A stretch of DNA of 64,000 nucleotides from PWQG01 sp050486205 (lineage in GTDB: Bacteria > Pseudomonadota > Gammaproteobacteria > Pseudomonadales > Pseudohongiellaceae): NCBI GenBank assembly GCA_050486205.1, contig JBJHCW010000001.1:453354-517353 (forward strand), written 5' to 3'. Made by a program: the position numbers and the translations under genes. The notes beneath the pieces were generated by a model. It was given only the letters and a program-made list of their open reading frames with translations, was not told where the DNA came from and ran no database searches. Shown one piece after another: positions 1 to 8,633 of the stretch. Position 1 is the stretch's first letter. Every line of letters begins with the position of its first letter.

Positions 1-131
1 GCCTGCCAGGCACCCAGGATCAATTCCTGCTTGGTGGGGCCGGTATCAAAGGCAGCACAGGCCCCGAGCAGGAACAGTGGCAACAGAACTGCCATCGCAG
101 CCCGGTATCGGGACAATATGAAGAAAGGCAT
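1..131 (-). CDS. Truncated lipoprotein gene (N-terminal part only)
   Basis: Only the first 43 codons lie in the window; the gene runs off the left edge. The start ATG (129-131) is preceded by an AAGGAG ribosome-binding site about ten bases upstream. The N-terminus is a lipoprotein signal peptide: MPFFILSRYRAA, a hydrophobic stretch, then the lipobox LLGAC with the lipidated Cys near residue 25, followed by a mature start AAFDTGPTKQE. This indicates an outer- or inner-membrane-anchored periplasmic protein. No family can be named from this fragment. It is divergent from the DUF1653 gene at 241. The signal-peptide and RBS evidence is direct; function is unknown. Confidence 0.65.
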   Translation of the reverse strand, partial: MPFFILSRYRAAMAVLLPLFLLGACAAFDTGPTKQELILGAWQ

Positions 132-240
132 GACGGGCAACTCCTTTGTGATGTAATTCCGTTACGTAAGTCCTTCGAACAACAGACCAGGCGGCCAATC
201 CATGAATCGGCCCACTGAGGCCAGAAACGGAGTGTAGCCC

Positions 241-480
241 ATGTCCGCGCAGATGACAGTCATCCCCGGCACCTACAAGCATTACAAAGGCGGTCTTTAC
301 ACCGTGATTGGTGTTGCCAGGCACAGCGAAACCAACGAAGCGCTGGTGGTCTATCGGCCCCACTACGGCGACCGTGGATTGTGGGTACGCCCCGCATCCA
401 TGTTCTGTGAAACCGTTACCGTTGGCGACGATCACGTGCCGCGGTTCAAACTGTTGCCTGACACTCAGACGTCGGACTGA
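241..480 (+). CDS. DUF1653 domain protein
   Basis: The 79-residue protein is one complete DUF1653 domain. It has the family hallmarks YKHYKGGLYTVIGVARHSET near residues 12-31 and YGDRGLWVRPASMF near 42-55. These small proteins form a compact beta-fold and have no established biochemical role. There is no signal peptide, so it should be cytoplasmic. Its 3' end overlaps the 3' end of the convergent trhO gene by 16 bases (465-480). Length is normal for the family. Family assignment is confident; function is unknown. Confidence 0.85.
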   Translation: MSAQMTVIPGTYKHYKGGLYTVIGVARHSETNEALVVYRPHYGDRGLWVRPASMFCETVTVGDDHVPRFKLLPDTQTSD

Positions 481-1505
481 GACCTGCCACCAGCCCCTGA
501 TTGACAATCCTCGAGTTTGCGGCGCTCAAGCTCACGCTGCCGGGCCTTGCGTTCGGCTTTCTGCAAGCGCCGCCGCTCGATGATATCAACCATGGGCTCG
601 CCCACATGGCGCTCGCCACGCTGGGCTGCCAGACGAATCTGGCGCTGTCGATGCACAAAGCGCTTACGCTGCTCAGCATCACGTTCGTCATGGCAGTAGG
701 GGCAACTGATGCCCTGCTCGAATTTTTCCGACACCTTGTCCTGCTCTGTGATCGGCCGGCGACAGGCGTGACACTGATCAAACTGTCCGGGCTGCAACGC
801 ATGGTCCACGGTCACGCGGTTGTCGAAGACAAAACACTCACCCTGCCACAATGACTCCGAAACCGGGACCTTTTTCAGGTAGTTCAGAATACCACCCTTC
901 AGGTGGTAGACCTGCTCGAATCCCTGCTGTTTGAGATAGGCCGTGGATTTTTCGCAGCGTATGCCACCGGTGCAGAACATCGCCACCTTGCGGTGCCGGC
1001 CAGGATCCAGATTACGCGCTACGTAGTCGGGAAATTCCCGGAAGGAATCGGTGGCCGGATTGACCGCACGGTGAAAAGTGCCAATCTCGTACTCGTACTG
1101 GTTGCGGGTATCCACCAGCAGCACATCCGGATCTGAAATCAATGCGTTCCAGTCTTCCGGTTCCACATAGGTTCCCGCGCTGCGGGCCGGATCTATCCCT
1201 TCCACGCCCATGGTCACAATCTCGCGCTTGAGCTTGACCTTGGTGCGGTAAAAGGGGTTCTCATCCGTAAAGGATTCCTTCACATCAAGCTCGCGCAGAC
1301 GCGGGTCACAACGCAGCCAGTCCAGTACAGCTTCCACGCCGTCATGGCTGCCGGCAATGGTGCCATTGATGCCTTCACAGGCCAGCAGCAGGGTACCCTT
1401 CACTTGATGAGTGAGCATACACTCACGCAGCGGCTCTCGCAGATTCTGATAATCATCCAGTTGTACAAAGCGGTACAGTGCCGCCACAAGCACGGGGCTG
1501 TTCAT
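465..1505 (-). CDS. trhO: tRNA uridine(34) hydroxylase TrhO (YceA family, rhodanese domain)
   Basis: The 346-residue protein matches the YceA/TrhO family, which makes 5-hydroxyuridine at the wobble position of certain tRNAs in an oxygen-dependent reaction. An N-terminal acylphosphatase-like part is followed by a rhodanese domain with the loop FCTGGIRCEKST, whose likely catalytic Cys is residue 178. The C-terminal part holds paired cysteines (CHAC and CPYC) resembling a metal-binding knuckle, then a basic tail. I chose ATG 1505 (MNSPVLVAALYRF) because homologues begin there; the frame is open further upstream toward recQ. It lies 61 bases downstream of recQ on the same strand. Confidence 0.88.
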   Translation of the reverse strand: MNSPVLVAALYRFVQLDDYQNLREPLRECMLTHQVKGTLLLACEGINGTIAGSHDGVEAVLDWLRCDPRLRELDVKESFTDENPFYRTKVKLKREIVTMGVEGIDPARSAGTYVEPEDWNALISDPDVLLVDTRNQYEYEIGTFHRAVNPATDSFREFPDYVARNLDPGRHRKVAMFCTGGIRCEKSTAYLKQQGFEQVYHLKGGILNYLKKVPVSESLWQGECFVFDNRVTVDHALQPGQFDQCHACRRPITEQDKVSEKFEQGISCPYCHDERDAEQRKRFVHRQRQIRLAAQRGERHVGEPMVDIIERRRLQKAERKARQRELERRKLEDCQSGAGGRSQSDV

Positions 1506-1566
1506 GCTGCAGTCTCTTGCATTGGCCGTGTTCTGGTTACGGTTCCGGGTCAGAGGGTCGGGCATT

Positions 1567-3384
1567 TTACACGAAGGCGGGGTCATGATCATTGATCACA
1601 CGCAGAAAAGCAGCGCCGTATTTTTCCAGTTTGCTCTGACCAATACCGTTGATCTGCAGCAGCTGGTTTGCATTACCGGGGCGGTAATGGACCATGTCCC
1701 GCAAGGTGGCATCATGGAAAATCACATAGGGTGGCACATCAAACTCATCGGCCAGCTGCTTTCGGCACTGTTTCAGGGCCTGCCACAGTGGCAGATCAGC
1801 CGCTTCGATATCCGCCGGCATGCTCCGGGCGCGTTTCTGTGACGCCTCCACCGCATCACGCACATCGGTGCGCAGCATCAATTTTTGTTCACCCCGCAGC
1901 ACGGACCGGGACTTTTCCGTCAGGTGCAGCCCGCCATAGGTGCTGTGATCCACACCGAGATAGGCACGGGCCACCAGCTGCCGGAACACGGACTGCCAGG
2001 ACCGGCGGTCCAGTTCCTTGCCAATGCCGAAGGTGCTCAGATGCTGGTGCCCCCACTGGATGACCTTGTCGTTGTCATTGCCCAGCAGCACATCAATCAG
2101 ATGACTGACGCCGAATCGCTGGCCTGTGCGATAGACGCAGGACAACGCCTTCTGCGCCGCCTCCGTGCCGTCCCAGGTGGCCGATGGGTTCAGGCAGGCA
2201 TCACAATTGTCACAGCGCTCGGGGCTGTCTTCACCAAAGTAGTGCAACAGTGCCTGGCGCCGGCAGGTACTGATCTCACAGAGCCCGAGCATGGCATCGA
2301 GCTTGCGGCGCTCGACCCGCTTGAAGGTGTCATTACCCTGGGAGTTGTCCATCATCTGACGCAGCTTGATCACATCCTGCAGGCCATAGACCATCCAGGC
2401 GGTGGCCGGCAGGCCGTCGCGCCCCGCACGCCCGGTTTCCTGGTAATACGCCTCCAGGCTCTTGGGCAGATCCAGATGCACAATGAACCGCACATCCGGT
2501 TTGTCTATGCCCATGCCAAAGGCAATGGTGGCAACAATGACAACTCCGTCTTCCCGCAGGAAACGCTGCTGATTCGTCTGGCGCGTAGCCGCGTCCAGAC
2601 CGGCATGATAAGGCAGCGCGGTGAATCCCTGTTCGGTCAGCCATTGCGCGGTGTCGTCAACCTTCCGCCGGGACAGGCAGTACACAATGCCAGCGTCACC
2701 ACTGTGTTCCTGGCGCAGAAAGCGCAACAGCTGCTGACGTGGATTCTGTTTCTGGGTGATGCGGTACTGGATATTGGGCCGGTCAAAGCCGCTGACAAAC
2801 TGACGCGCATCGTCCAGGCCAAGGCGCTCGACAATTTCCTTGCGTGTGTTGGCATCGGCCGTGGCCGTCAACGCGATGCGTGGCACGTCGGGGAACGCCG
2901 TTGCCAGTATCGACAGCTGCAGGTAGTCAGCGCGGAAATCGTGCCCCCACTGGGACACACAGTGGGCCTCATCAATGGCAAACAGTGCCAGTGTTGCATT
3001 GCGAAGCAGATCCAGCATCTGGGGCTGAATCAGTCGCTCAGGGGCCACATACAGCAGGTCCAGTTCACCGGCCCTCAGCTCTGCAATTACCGCCTGCTGC
3101 TGATCCGGCATCAGACTGGAATTCAGAAAACCGGCTCTTACCCCAAGCTGACGCAGTGCATCCACCTGATCCTGCATCAGGGCAATAAGCGGGGAGATGA
3201 CGATGCCGGTGCCCGGGCGCACCATGGAGGGAATCTGGTAACACAGTGACTTGCCGCCACCGGTGGGCATCAGTACCAGGGCATTGCGCCCGGCCAACAC
3301 TTCATCAATGATGTCGCGTTGCTGACCACGGAAATGCTGGTAACCGAAGGTGCTGCTTAGAACGTCTTCCGGGCTCGGGATCAT
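1567..3384 (-). CDS. recQ: ATP-dependent DNA helicase RecQ
   Basis: The 605-residue protein is a full-length RecQ, a 3'-5' superfamily 2 helicase acting in recombination and stalled-fork repair. Walker A is TGGGKS at residues 41-46 and the DEAH box at 138-141 is followed by the RecQ-specific CVSQWGHDFR. Motif VI appears as QETGRAGRDG. A zinc-binding RQC region follows (CEISTCRR ... CDNCDAC), then a winged helix. The last ~80 residues resemble an HRDC domain (DVPPYVIFHDATL). The length equals that of typical gammaproteobacterial RecQ. trhO lies downstream in the same direction. Confidence 0.95.
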   Translation of the reverse strand: MIPSPEDVLSSTFGYQHFRGQQRDIIDEVLAGRNALVLMPTGGGKSLCYQIPSMVRPGTGIVISPLIALMQDQVDALRQLGVRAGFLNSSLMPDQQQAVIAELRAGELDLLYVAPERLIQPQMLDLLRNATLALFAIDEAHCVSQWGHDFRADYLQLSILATAFPDVPRIALTATADANTRKEIVERLGLDDARQFVSGFDRPNIQYRITQKQNPRQQLLRFLRQEHSGDAGIVYCLSRRKVDDTAQWLTEQGFTALPYHAGLDAATRQTNQQRFLREDGVVIVATIAFGMGIDKPDVRFIVHLDLPKSLEAYYQETGRAGRDGLPATAWMVYGLQDVIKLRQMMDNSQGNDTFKRVERRKLDAMLGLCEISTCRRQALLHYFGEDSPERCDNCDACLNPSATWDGTEAAQKALSCVYRTGQRFGVSHLIDVLLGNDNDKVIQWGHQHLSTFGIGKELDRRSWQSVFRQLVARAYLGVDHSTYGGLHLTEKSRSVLRGEQKLMLRTDVRDAVEASQKRARSMPADIEAADLPLWQALKQCRKQLADEFDVPPYVIFHDATLRDMVHYRPGNANQLLQINGIGQSKLEKYGAAFLRVINDHDPAFV

Positions 3385-3411
3385 GGCACGGGATTATGCC
3401 AGAAAACCGGC

Positions 3412-4275
3412 TCAGGCGCCCAGCACCAGTTGCCGGCGATATTCACGCAGTCGCTGCTGAAGCCGGTCCGTATTCTCCGGCCCGATGCGAATCAACTGCT
3501 TCTCCACTGGTGTCAGGCTCTCCAGGTCACTTTCAGCAAACTGGTACATGACGCGGGGCTGGATCAACTGATAGGGGCCCTCCTCGATTCTGGCATCCAG
3601 CACCACGTCGATGGCGCGTATCAGTACGTCATCAAAGTTGACATCACGATAACCGAGTTCGGCATAGGCTTCCTGGAAAAGGGGTCGCAGGCTGCGATAG
3701 ATACGCATGGCATGATTCACGTCCATCGCCACCAGGGTGGCAATGACCGGATCAAAGCGCCGATGTGCAGCGGTTTCCATCACATACAGGTTTTCATCCA
3801 CCTCCCGCACCTGCATCGACTGTTCCACCGGGCGAACAGGATAGTCAAGCTGGGGCAGTTCATCGTTGGCAACATTGTCAACGTAAACAACAAACTTGCG
3901 GATGAGCTCGTCAGGGGTGACAAGACGCAGCAACGAGGCCCCCATCTCCATGCCTGCCAGTCGAGTGAGCACATGGCTGTCACTTTCATTCAGGGGAGGC
4001 AACTCTATTTGCGGCTCAGGCTCAGGTTCGGGCTCAGCGTCGGTCGGCGTCTCAGCGACGCCTGGCGGCAGCGTCTGAACCGCATCATCAACAGGCTCGG
4101 GTTCAGGCACCGGAATGGGCCGTAAGGGCTCGGCCGGTCGCGGCACAGGTTGCTCGATTTCCATGGTCCGGGTGCCTTCAGGACTTTCGAAAGTCATGGC
4201 CAGATAGACAAGGAACAACAGGCCGGCAAGGGATAATACAGCAATGATGGCCAGGGTCTTGTGGGCCATGCGCAA
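3412..4275 (-). CDS. DUF3014 family membrane-anchored protein
   Basis: The 287-residue protein begins with a short basic segment and one transmembrane helix (about residues 6-27), which should anchor it in the inner membrane facing the periplasm. A Pro/Glu-rich low-complexity linker (repeated PEPEP) follows at about 35-90. The C-terminal ~190 residues (NESDSHV onward) match DUF3014, a proteobacterial family without assigned function. ATG 4275 or the in-frame ATG two codons later could be the start. It lies just upstream of recQ (27-base gap) on the same strand and may be cotranscribed. Confidence 0.75.
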   Translation of the reverse strand: MRMAHKTLAIIAVLSLAGLLFLVYLAMTFESPEGTRTMEIEQPVPRPAEPLRPIPVPEPEPVDDAVQTLPPGVAETPTDAEPEPEPEPQIELPPLNESDSHVLTRLAGMEMGASLLRLVTPDELIRKFVVYVDNVANDELPQLDYPVRPVEQSMQVREVDENLYVMETAAHRRFDPVIATLVAMDVNHAMRIYRSLRPLFQEAYAELGYRDVNFDDVLIRAIDVVLDARIEEGPYQLIQPRVMYQFAESDLESLTPVEKQLIRIGPENTDRLQQRLREYRRQLVLGA

Positions 4276-4435
4276 TCTCCGGAAGCAGCAGAATCTTCAG
4301 CTATTCTTGCACAGCGCTGCAAGCGCGGGCAAGGCGCGGGGGCAGGGACAGGCGCTGCGGCAGGCATTCATCAGAGTGTTGCCGCAAAGCGCCGCTTTTC
4401 TGCCACCTTCATAGCCGACCGGTAATCGGACGGAA

Positions 4436-4987
4436 TCAACGGGCCGCGGCCTGTTCCAGGCGCGGGAAGCCCAGGTCGGCCATATTACGCGTGAGATCCT
4501 GCCCCGCAGTAGCCGGGTTGGTCTCACGGTCGATTTTCACAACCGTACCCTCGGCATCAATGTAGAAGGTCCAGCGATTGGCGAAACCGCGTGCATTGAG
4601 CACACCAAAGGCTTCGGCCACGGTTTTTTCCGGATCGGCCAGAACCGGGAAATCCAGCTCGTACTCATTGGCAAAATCGCGGTTGCGTTCCACATCGTCA
4701 ACGCTGGCCATGAAATATCCAACGTCGAAAGACTTGATTTCCCGACTGCTGTCCCGGATTGCCTTGCACTGGATAGTGCAACCACCGGTGAAGGCGGCCG
4801 GGAAAAACGCGATGATCAGCGGCCGCTCACCCACAAAGTCCGACAGCGAATAGGTGTTGCCGTCCGACGCCTGTAGTGTGAAATCCGGCGCCTTGTCGCC
4901 AACGTCCAGCGCGGAGGCCAGCGGCGCCATCATAAGGGCCAGAATGCCCAGTACTGCAGTGAAGGGTGTGGTCAGTGTGATTTTCAT
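4436..4987 (-). CDS. Exported AhpC/TSA-type peroxiredoxin
   Basis: The 183-residue protein has a signal peptide (MKITLTTPFTAVLGILALMM, cleavage near ASA) followed by a thioredoxin-fold peroxiredoxin of the AhpE/Bcp-like type. The peroxidatic Cys is in PAAFTGGCTIQC (Cys70). The second Cys at 74 could resolve the sulfenate, though the spacing is one residue shorter than in Bcp. It should reduce hydroperoxides in the periplasm. I chose ATG 4987 because it gives a clean signal peptide and follows an AGGA ribosome-binding site; the frame is open about 27 codons further upstream. The 160 bases after it show no feature. Confidence 0.85.
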   Translation of the reverse strand: MKITLTTPFTAVLGILALMMAPLASALDVGDKAPDFTLQASDGNTYSLSDFVGERPLIIAFFPAAFTGGCTIQCKAIRDSSREIKSFDVGYFMASVDDVERNRDFANEYELDFPVLADPEKTVAEAFGVLNARGFANRWTFYIDAEGTVVKIDRETNPATAGQDLTRNMADLGFPRLEQAAAR

Positions 4988-5064
4988 ATGTTGTCCTGTC
5001 TGGTTGCTGTGGCTTTGCACTGTTTTCACTTTCGAACGAAACCTGCCATATGACCCTGGCTGTA

Positions 5065-6123
5065 TCACCAGCGGCGCATGGCGGCGCGTCTGGATTGTCG
5101 GACCAGCGTGTCCACTTCCTTGTTCAGTACCGCCAGCCTGTCCGACATGTCACTATGCCAGAGCGCCTGCTCGGCGCCAACTTCCTGCGACATCAGCGCT
5201 TCCATCTCGGATACGGTCCGGGCAAGGCGCTGGTTTACCCGGTCGATGCGAATCCTGTGCTCTTCGCTCTGTCCCCGGCGATACTCCGGATTCGGCACCC
5301 GCTCGACCGAGCAGACCCGTTGGCGCGCCCCACTGGAGGTGGTCACCGTGCTGCATACCTCCCGCATGATATACCGCGGCTCGCGACTTTCCGTCAGCCA
5401 GGCCGGCATGGAGACAAAGTGTCGGGCAATCTCCATTTCCGCCAGGGCGCGACCATAGAGGATTTCCACCTTTTGCGGATCTGCAGCCTCGGCGTTCGGG
5501 TAACGGCTGTCCAGCACCGCATCGTACAATGTCCAGACTTCACGCAGTTCGGATGGCTCATCATACGGGGAAAACGAGCGGTCATTGACCAGCTGTCTCT
5601 GCCATGCACGCAGCTTCCAGCTGGCATAACGATGCAGCGAGTCCAGATACTCGTCACTGTCCGGCGCATGCAGACGGGATTGGGTAAAAAAACTCAGATG
5701 CTGGAAGTCGTCCACATCCTGCCACTGTGCGCTCGCCTCCAGGCTGTCAATGAGCAGCGGGAGAATCTGCAGTTGCCTGGGGCTGTAGAGCCCCTCGGTG
5801 ACGCGGACCAGCTGCAGAGCATCCTGATAAAAGCCTGCTGCCCTTTCGTGATCCTCAATGGCCGTGTAATAGGCGCCCAGGTCTGACATCACTTCCAGCA
5901 GCGCCGGATCGTAGGGGCCGTATTCACTGATCAGCTGGTCCAGTCGCTGCTCGGCCTCGCGGGCCAGCGCGGGATCGGGTGCCTCCGGGGCAATGACATC
6001 GGTCGCCGGGGTCTCCTGTAATGCGGCATTTTCAGCCTGCAATACGGACAGCGGCGCCAGCAGCACCAGCGTCAACCACAGATAATGGGACCGCAGCACT
6101 GATCGCCTGGCGCCAGTTGACAT
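5065..6123 (-). CDS. Exported TPR-like protein of unknown function
   Basis: The 352-residue protein has a signal peptide (YLWLTLVLLAPLSVLQA, cleavage about residue 30). A helical region with tetratricopeptide character follows (AIEDHERAAGFYQDALQLV), as does a charged C-terminal helix region that could be a coiled coil (about 285-345). Two cysteines in the CSTVTTSSGARQRVCS segment could form a disulfide. ATG 6123 is chosen because AGGA lies eight bases upstream and the signal peptide starts there. Three further in-frame ATGs lie in a 9-base tandem repeat upstream (6151-6177). It precedes the exported peroxiredoxin by 77 bases, so the two may share an operon. No named family was recognised. Confidence 0.6.
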   Translation of the reverse strand: MSTGARRSVLRSHYLWLTLVLLAPLSVLQAENAALQETPATDVIAPEAPDPALAREAEQRLDQLISEYGPYDPALLEVMSDLGAYYTAIEDHERAAGFYQDALQLVRVTEGLYSPRQLQILPLLIDSLEASAQWQDVDDFQHLSFFTQSRLHAPDSDEYLDSLHRYASWKLRAWQRQLVNDRSFSPYDEPSELREVWTLYDAVLDSRYPNAEAADPQKVEILYGRALAEMEIARHFVSMPAWLTESREPRYIMREVCSTVTTSSGARQRVCSVERVPNPEYRRGQSEEHRIRIDRVNQRLARTVSEMEALMSQEVGAEQALWHSDMSDRLAVLNKEVDTLVRQSRRAAMRRW

Positions 6124-6150
6124 GGGATTGATCCTGTTCAGAAAGATACT

Positions 6151-6177
6151 GTCCATACTAACCATACTATCCATACT
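6151..6177 (-). repeat. Triple 9-base tandem repeat AGTATGGNN
   Basis: Read on the minus strand, three consecutive 9-mers (AGTATGGAT, AGTATGGTT, AGTATGGAC) lie 28-54 bases upstream of the chosen start of the TPR-like gene. They are in frame with it, so each copy carries an ATG and would encode Ser-Met-Asp/Val. The repeat could be alternative starts, a leader element or a regulator site. The copies are seen directly; the role is unknown. Confidence 0.6.
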
Positions 6178-6324
6178 TTCCAGACCCTGAAATGACCACT
6201 GACATTTCCTGTCCGTCACAACATTACCCGCAAGCCGTTCATCAAGTATATCATTGCGCCCTGTATCAGGAGAGCGGCCTCGGGCCACAGGCACCGGCCG
6301 CGCAACACCAGGAGCGCGCCCACA

Positions 6325-7206
6325 GTGGATTCCCCCTTGCTTGAATGGCATCATTACCTGCACCAGGCCTTTGCCGCGGCAACCCCGGAACAGCGCATGC
6401 CACTTCATCATCTTGGCATTGTGCCCGAGTCGGTCAACGGAGGCTGGTACACTAGCGCGGTCCTGCACGGTTATCCGGCCGCACGAGCCGGCCTGCGGCG
6501 CGGCGACAGGCTGCTGGCCGTTGACGGGCAAGCCTTTCACCCTGTGCTGTCACTGAACACCAGCAGCGGGCACGCGGGTCGGGTTGCACGCCGGACCACC
6601 ATTCTGCTTGAATATGAACGCAACGGCCTGCACGCCACTGCTGACTTGTTGCCAGTATACGAAAACCTCTATGACAGTTATCGCTCTGCCATGGATGCCA
6701 GCATCAATCGCTTCATTACCGGCAACAAGGCGGTCACGTACGGACATTTCTGGGCCCTGTCACGCTCACCTGCGGATCTGCATTATTATCGACAGCTGTT
6801 CAACACCGCATTTCGTGGTAGTGACGCACTGATTCTTGATCTACGCCATGCATACGGTTACCTGGACTGGCAACATACAGATCCGTTTTTTGCCAGCAGA
6901 CGGGCATTTCCGGCATGGCCCGACCGGGACGGTCACCAGACGCAGTGGATAACACCACCGGCTGTTGACCCGGGTGCCACGGTACGCCATTTTGAGGGGC
7001 CTGCAGTCATCATCTGCAACGAGCAGACTCACGGCGGCGCGGAAGAACTGTTGCATAGACTGGCCACATCCGCCCGTGTGATGCTGGTGGGTGTTGGCGC
7101 TGAAAACGTGGCCGTTGATGTGGAGCAGCACTTTCCTGTCCTGACCGCAGGCAGTGTGGACACGCAGTTCGAGGCAGCATTGAACATCTTGCTTAACGTG
7201 CTATAG
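6325..7206 (+). CDS. PDZ protein with degenerate S41 (tail-specific protease-like) domain
   Basis: The 293-residue protein starts at GTG 6325, with CAGGAG about eleven bases upstream. A PDZ-like region (about 40-105) contains GYPAARAGLRRGDRLLAVDG. The C-terminal half (about 135-293) resembles a peptidase S41 fold, with LILDLRHAYGY in place of the usual DLRxNxGG and NEQTHGGAE (232-240) where active enzymes have NxxSASASE. The nucleophile Ser position appears to be Gly, and no Lys is seen in the following GVGAENVAV segment, so I infer a non-catalytic binding protein. No signal peptide is evident. It sits 17 bases before cbpA. Confidence 0.65.
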   Translation: MDSPLLEWHHYLHQAFAAATPEQRMPLHHLGIVPESVNGGWYTSAVLHGYPAARAGLRRGDRLLAVDGQAFHPVLSLNTSSGHAGRVARRTTILLEYERNGLHATADLLPVYENLYDSYRSAMDASINRFITGNKAVTYGHFWALSRSPADLHYYRQLFNTAFRGSDALILDLRHAYGYLDWQHTDPFFASRRAFPAWPDRDGHQTQWITPPAVDPGATVRHFEGPAVIICNEQTHGGAEELLHRLATSARVMLVGVGAENVAVDVEQHFPVLTAGSVDTQFEAALNILLNVL

Positions 7207-7223
7207 CCAAGGAACCTCTGGAT

Positions 7224-8201
7224 ATGGAGTTCAAGGATTACTACAGTATTCTGGGTGTTGACCCCGATGCCGATCTCAAGGCGGTAAAAACAGCGTACAG
7301 ACGCCTGGCCCGCAAATATCATCCGGATGTCAGCAGCGAAAGTGACGCGGAGAGCCGCTTCAAGGAAATCGCCGAGGCCTACGAGGTGCTGTCCGATGAG
7401 AAGAAACGTGCCGAGTATGACCAAGTGCGTCAATACGGCCAGGGCGGCCACTTTGAACCACCACCAGGCTGGCAGGGCCAGCGCCGCGGAGGCGGTGGCG
7501 CATCATCGGCGGGCGCGGACTTTTCAGAGTTCTTCAGCAGTATTTTCGGCGGCAGGTTTGGTGACGGTTTTGAGGGCGGCAGAGCGGACGCACGTGGCCA
7601 GCACAGCAGTGAGGATTTCTTTTCAACCCGTGGCCGTGATCTGGAAACGGAAATGCCAGTATTTCTGGAAGACACGCTTGGGGAACAAAGCAAAACCATT
7701 GACTATGCCTTGCCTCGCTATGACGAGCACGGACGCGTGGAGGAGACCCGCAAGACCCTGAAGGTGAAAATCCCTGCGGGTGTGACCGATGGTGAGCGCA
7801 TCCGGCTGAAGGGCCAGGGGGCTCCCGGTTTCGGCAAGGGGCCGGCTGGCGACCTGTATTTACGCATTCGCCTGGTACCCCATCCGCTGTTTGATGTGCT
7901 TGGCCGGGACCTGAGCATCACGGTGCCCGTTGCACCGTGGGAGGCCGCCCTGGGCACAAGAGTCAACATACCCACGCTGGATGGCCGCCTGCAGTTGACC
8001 ATCAAGCCCGGCAGCCAGAGTGGACAGCGCCTGCGCATACGCGGCAAGGGCCTGCGTCGTGGCGACCATCAGGGCGATCTGTTTGCGGTACTCAAAGTGG
8101 TCATGCCGGACACCATCCGTGATCAAGACAGGGCGCTGTGGCAACAATTGGCAAAGACCAGCAACTTTGATCCACGCAAAAACTGGGAGGGCAAGCCATG
8201 A
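7224..8201 (+). CDS. cbpA: Curved DNA-binding co-chaperone CbpA (DnaJ class)
   Basis: The 325-residue protein has an N-terminal J domain with the HPD motif at residues 33-35, which stimulates DnaK ATPase. A Gly/Phe-rich linker (about 75-130) follows, then two DnaJ C-terminal substrate-binding beta domains (about 145-310). It lacks the CxxCxGxG zinc-finger region of DnaJ, which places it with CbpA. The next gene encodes its modulator CbpM and overlaps by four bases (ATGA), so translation is probably coupled. An AAGGAA ribosome-binding site precedes the ATG. Confidence 0.92.
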   Translation: MEFKDYYSILGVDPDADLKAVKTAYRRLARKYHPDVSSESDAESRFKEIAEAYEVLSDEKKRAEYDQVRQYGQGGHFEPPPGWQGQRRGGGGASSAGADFSEFFSSIFGGRFGDGFEGGRADARGQHSSEDFFSTRGRDLETEMPVFLEDTLGEQSKTIDYALPRYDEHGRVEETRKTLKVKIPAGVTDGERIRLKGQGAPGFGKGPAGDLYLRIRLVPHPLFDVLGRDLSITVPVAPWEAALGTRVNIPTLDGRLQLTIKPGSQSGQRLRIRGKGLRRGDHQGDLFAVLKVVMPDTIRDQDRALWQQLAKTSNFDPRKNWEGKP

Positions 8202-8521
8202 GCGAGCACAGCAGCACGCGGGTGCAACTGAGCCTGACAGAGATCTGTCACACGCTGGGACTTGAACGTCACTTCCTGATTGAAATCGTTGAGCACGGTA
8301 TTGTGGAACCGGCCAGCAGATCGGATGAGGACTCGCCCGAGCAGTGGTTGTTCGACGCCCACATGCTCGATACCCTGCAGCGCGCCTGCCGTCTGAGAAG
8401 GGATCTGGAACTGGACTGGTCAACAGCTGCCCTGGTGCTGGGCCTGGTGCAGGAAAAAGAACGGCTCAGGCAGGAGAACGAGCGCCTGAGGCGACAGCTG
8501 CATCGCTTTATCGAGACATGA
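8198..8521 (+). CDS. cbpM: CbpA modulator CbpM
   Basis: The 107-residue protein matches the CbpM/MerR-like modulator family. The N-terminal segment SLTEICHTLGLERHFLIEIVEHGIVEP is typical, and the C-terminus is a Leu/Glu/Arg coiled coil (EKERLRQENERLRRQL). CbpM binds the J domain of CbpA and inhibits its co-chaperone and DNA-binding activities. The gene overlaps the cbpA stop by four bases. A gap of 112 bases follows before the aldehyde dehydrogenase gene; it contains a possible -10 hexamer TATACT at 8588-8593 but no convincing -35. Confidence 0.88.
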   Translation: MSEHSSTRVQLSLTEICHTLGLERHFLIEIVEHGIVEPASRSDEDSPEQWLFDAHMLDTLQRACRLRRDLELDWSTAALVLGLVQEKERLRQENERLRRQLHRFIET

Positions 8522-8633
8522 GCAGTCAAAATCTGCCGCAACGCACCAGCTCACACCCCAGGCAGGGCAACACCAGGGCATTTTCGTTATACTGGCGCCC
8601 AGCCAACATGATTGATTCTGACAGGAGTAACAC

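Noticed and set aside
1885..3249. Long plus-strand open frame (454 codons) opposite recQ
   Set aside because: It is antisense to a clear RecQ gene, and its translation shows no domain; long antisense frames are usual in GC-rich genes.
4297..4527. 76-codon minus-strand frame at the peroxiredoxin 3' end
   Set aside because: Arg/Pro/Cys-rich translation overlapping the peroxiredoxin gene in another frame; no ribosome-binding site.
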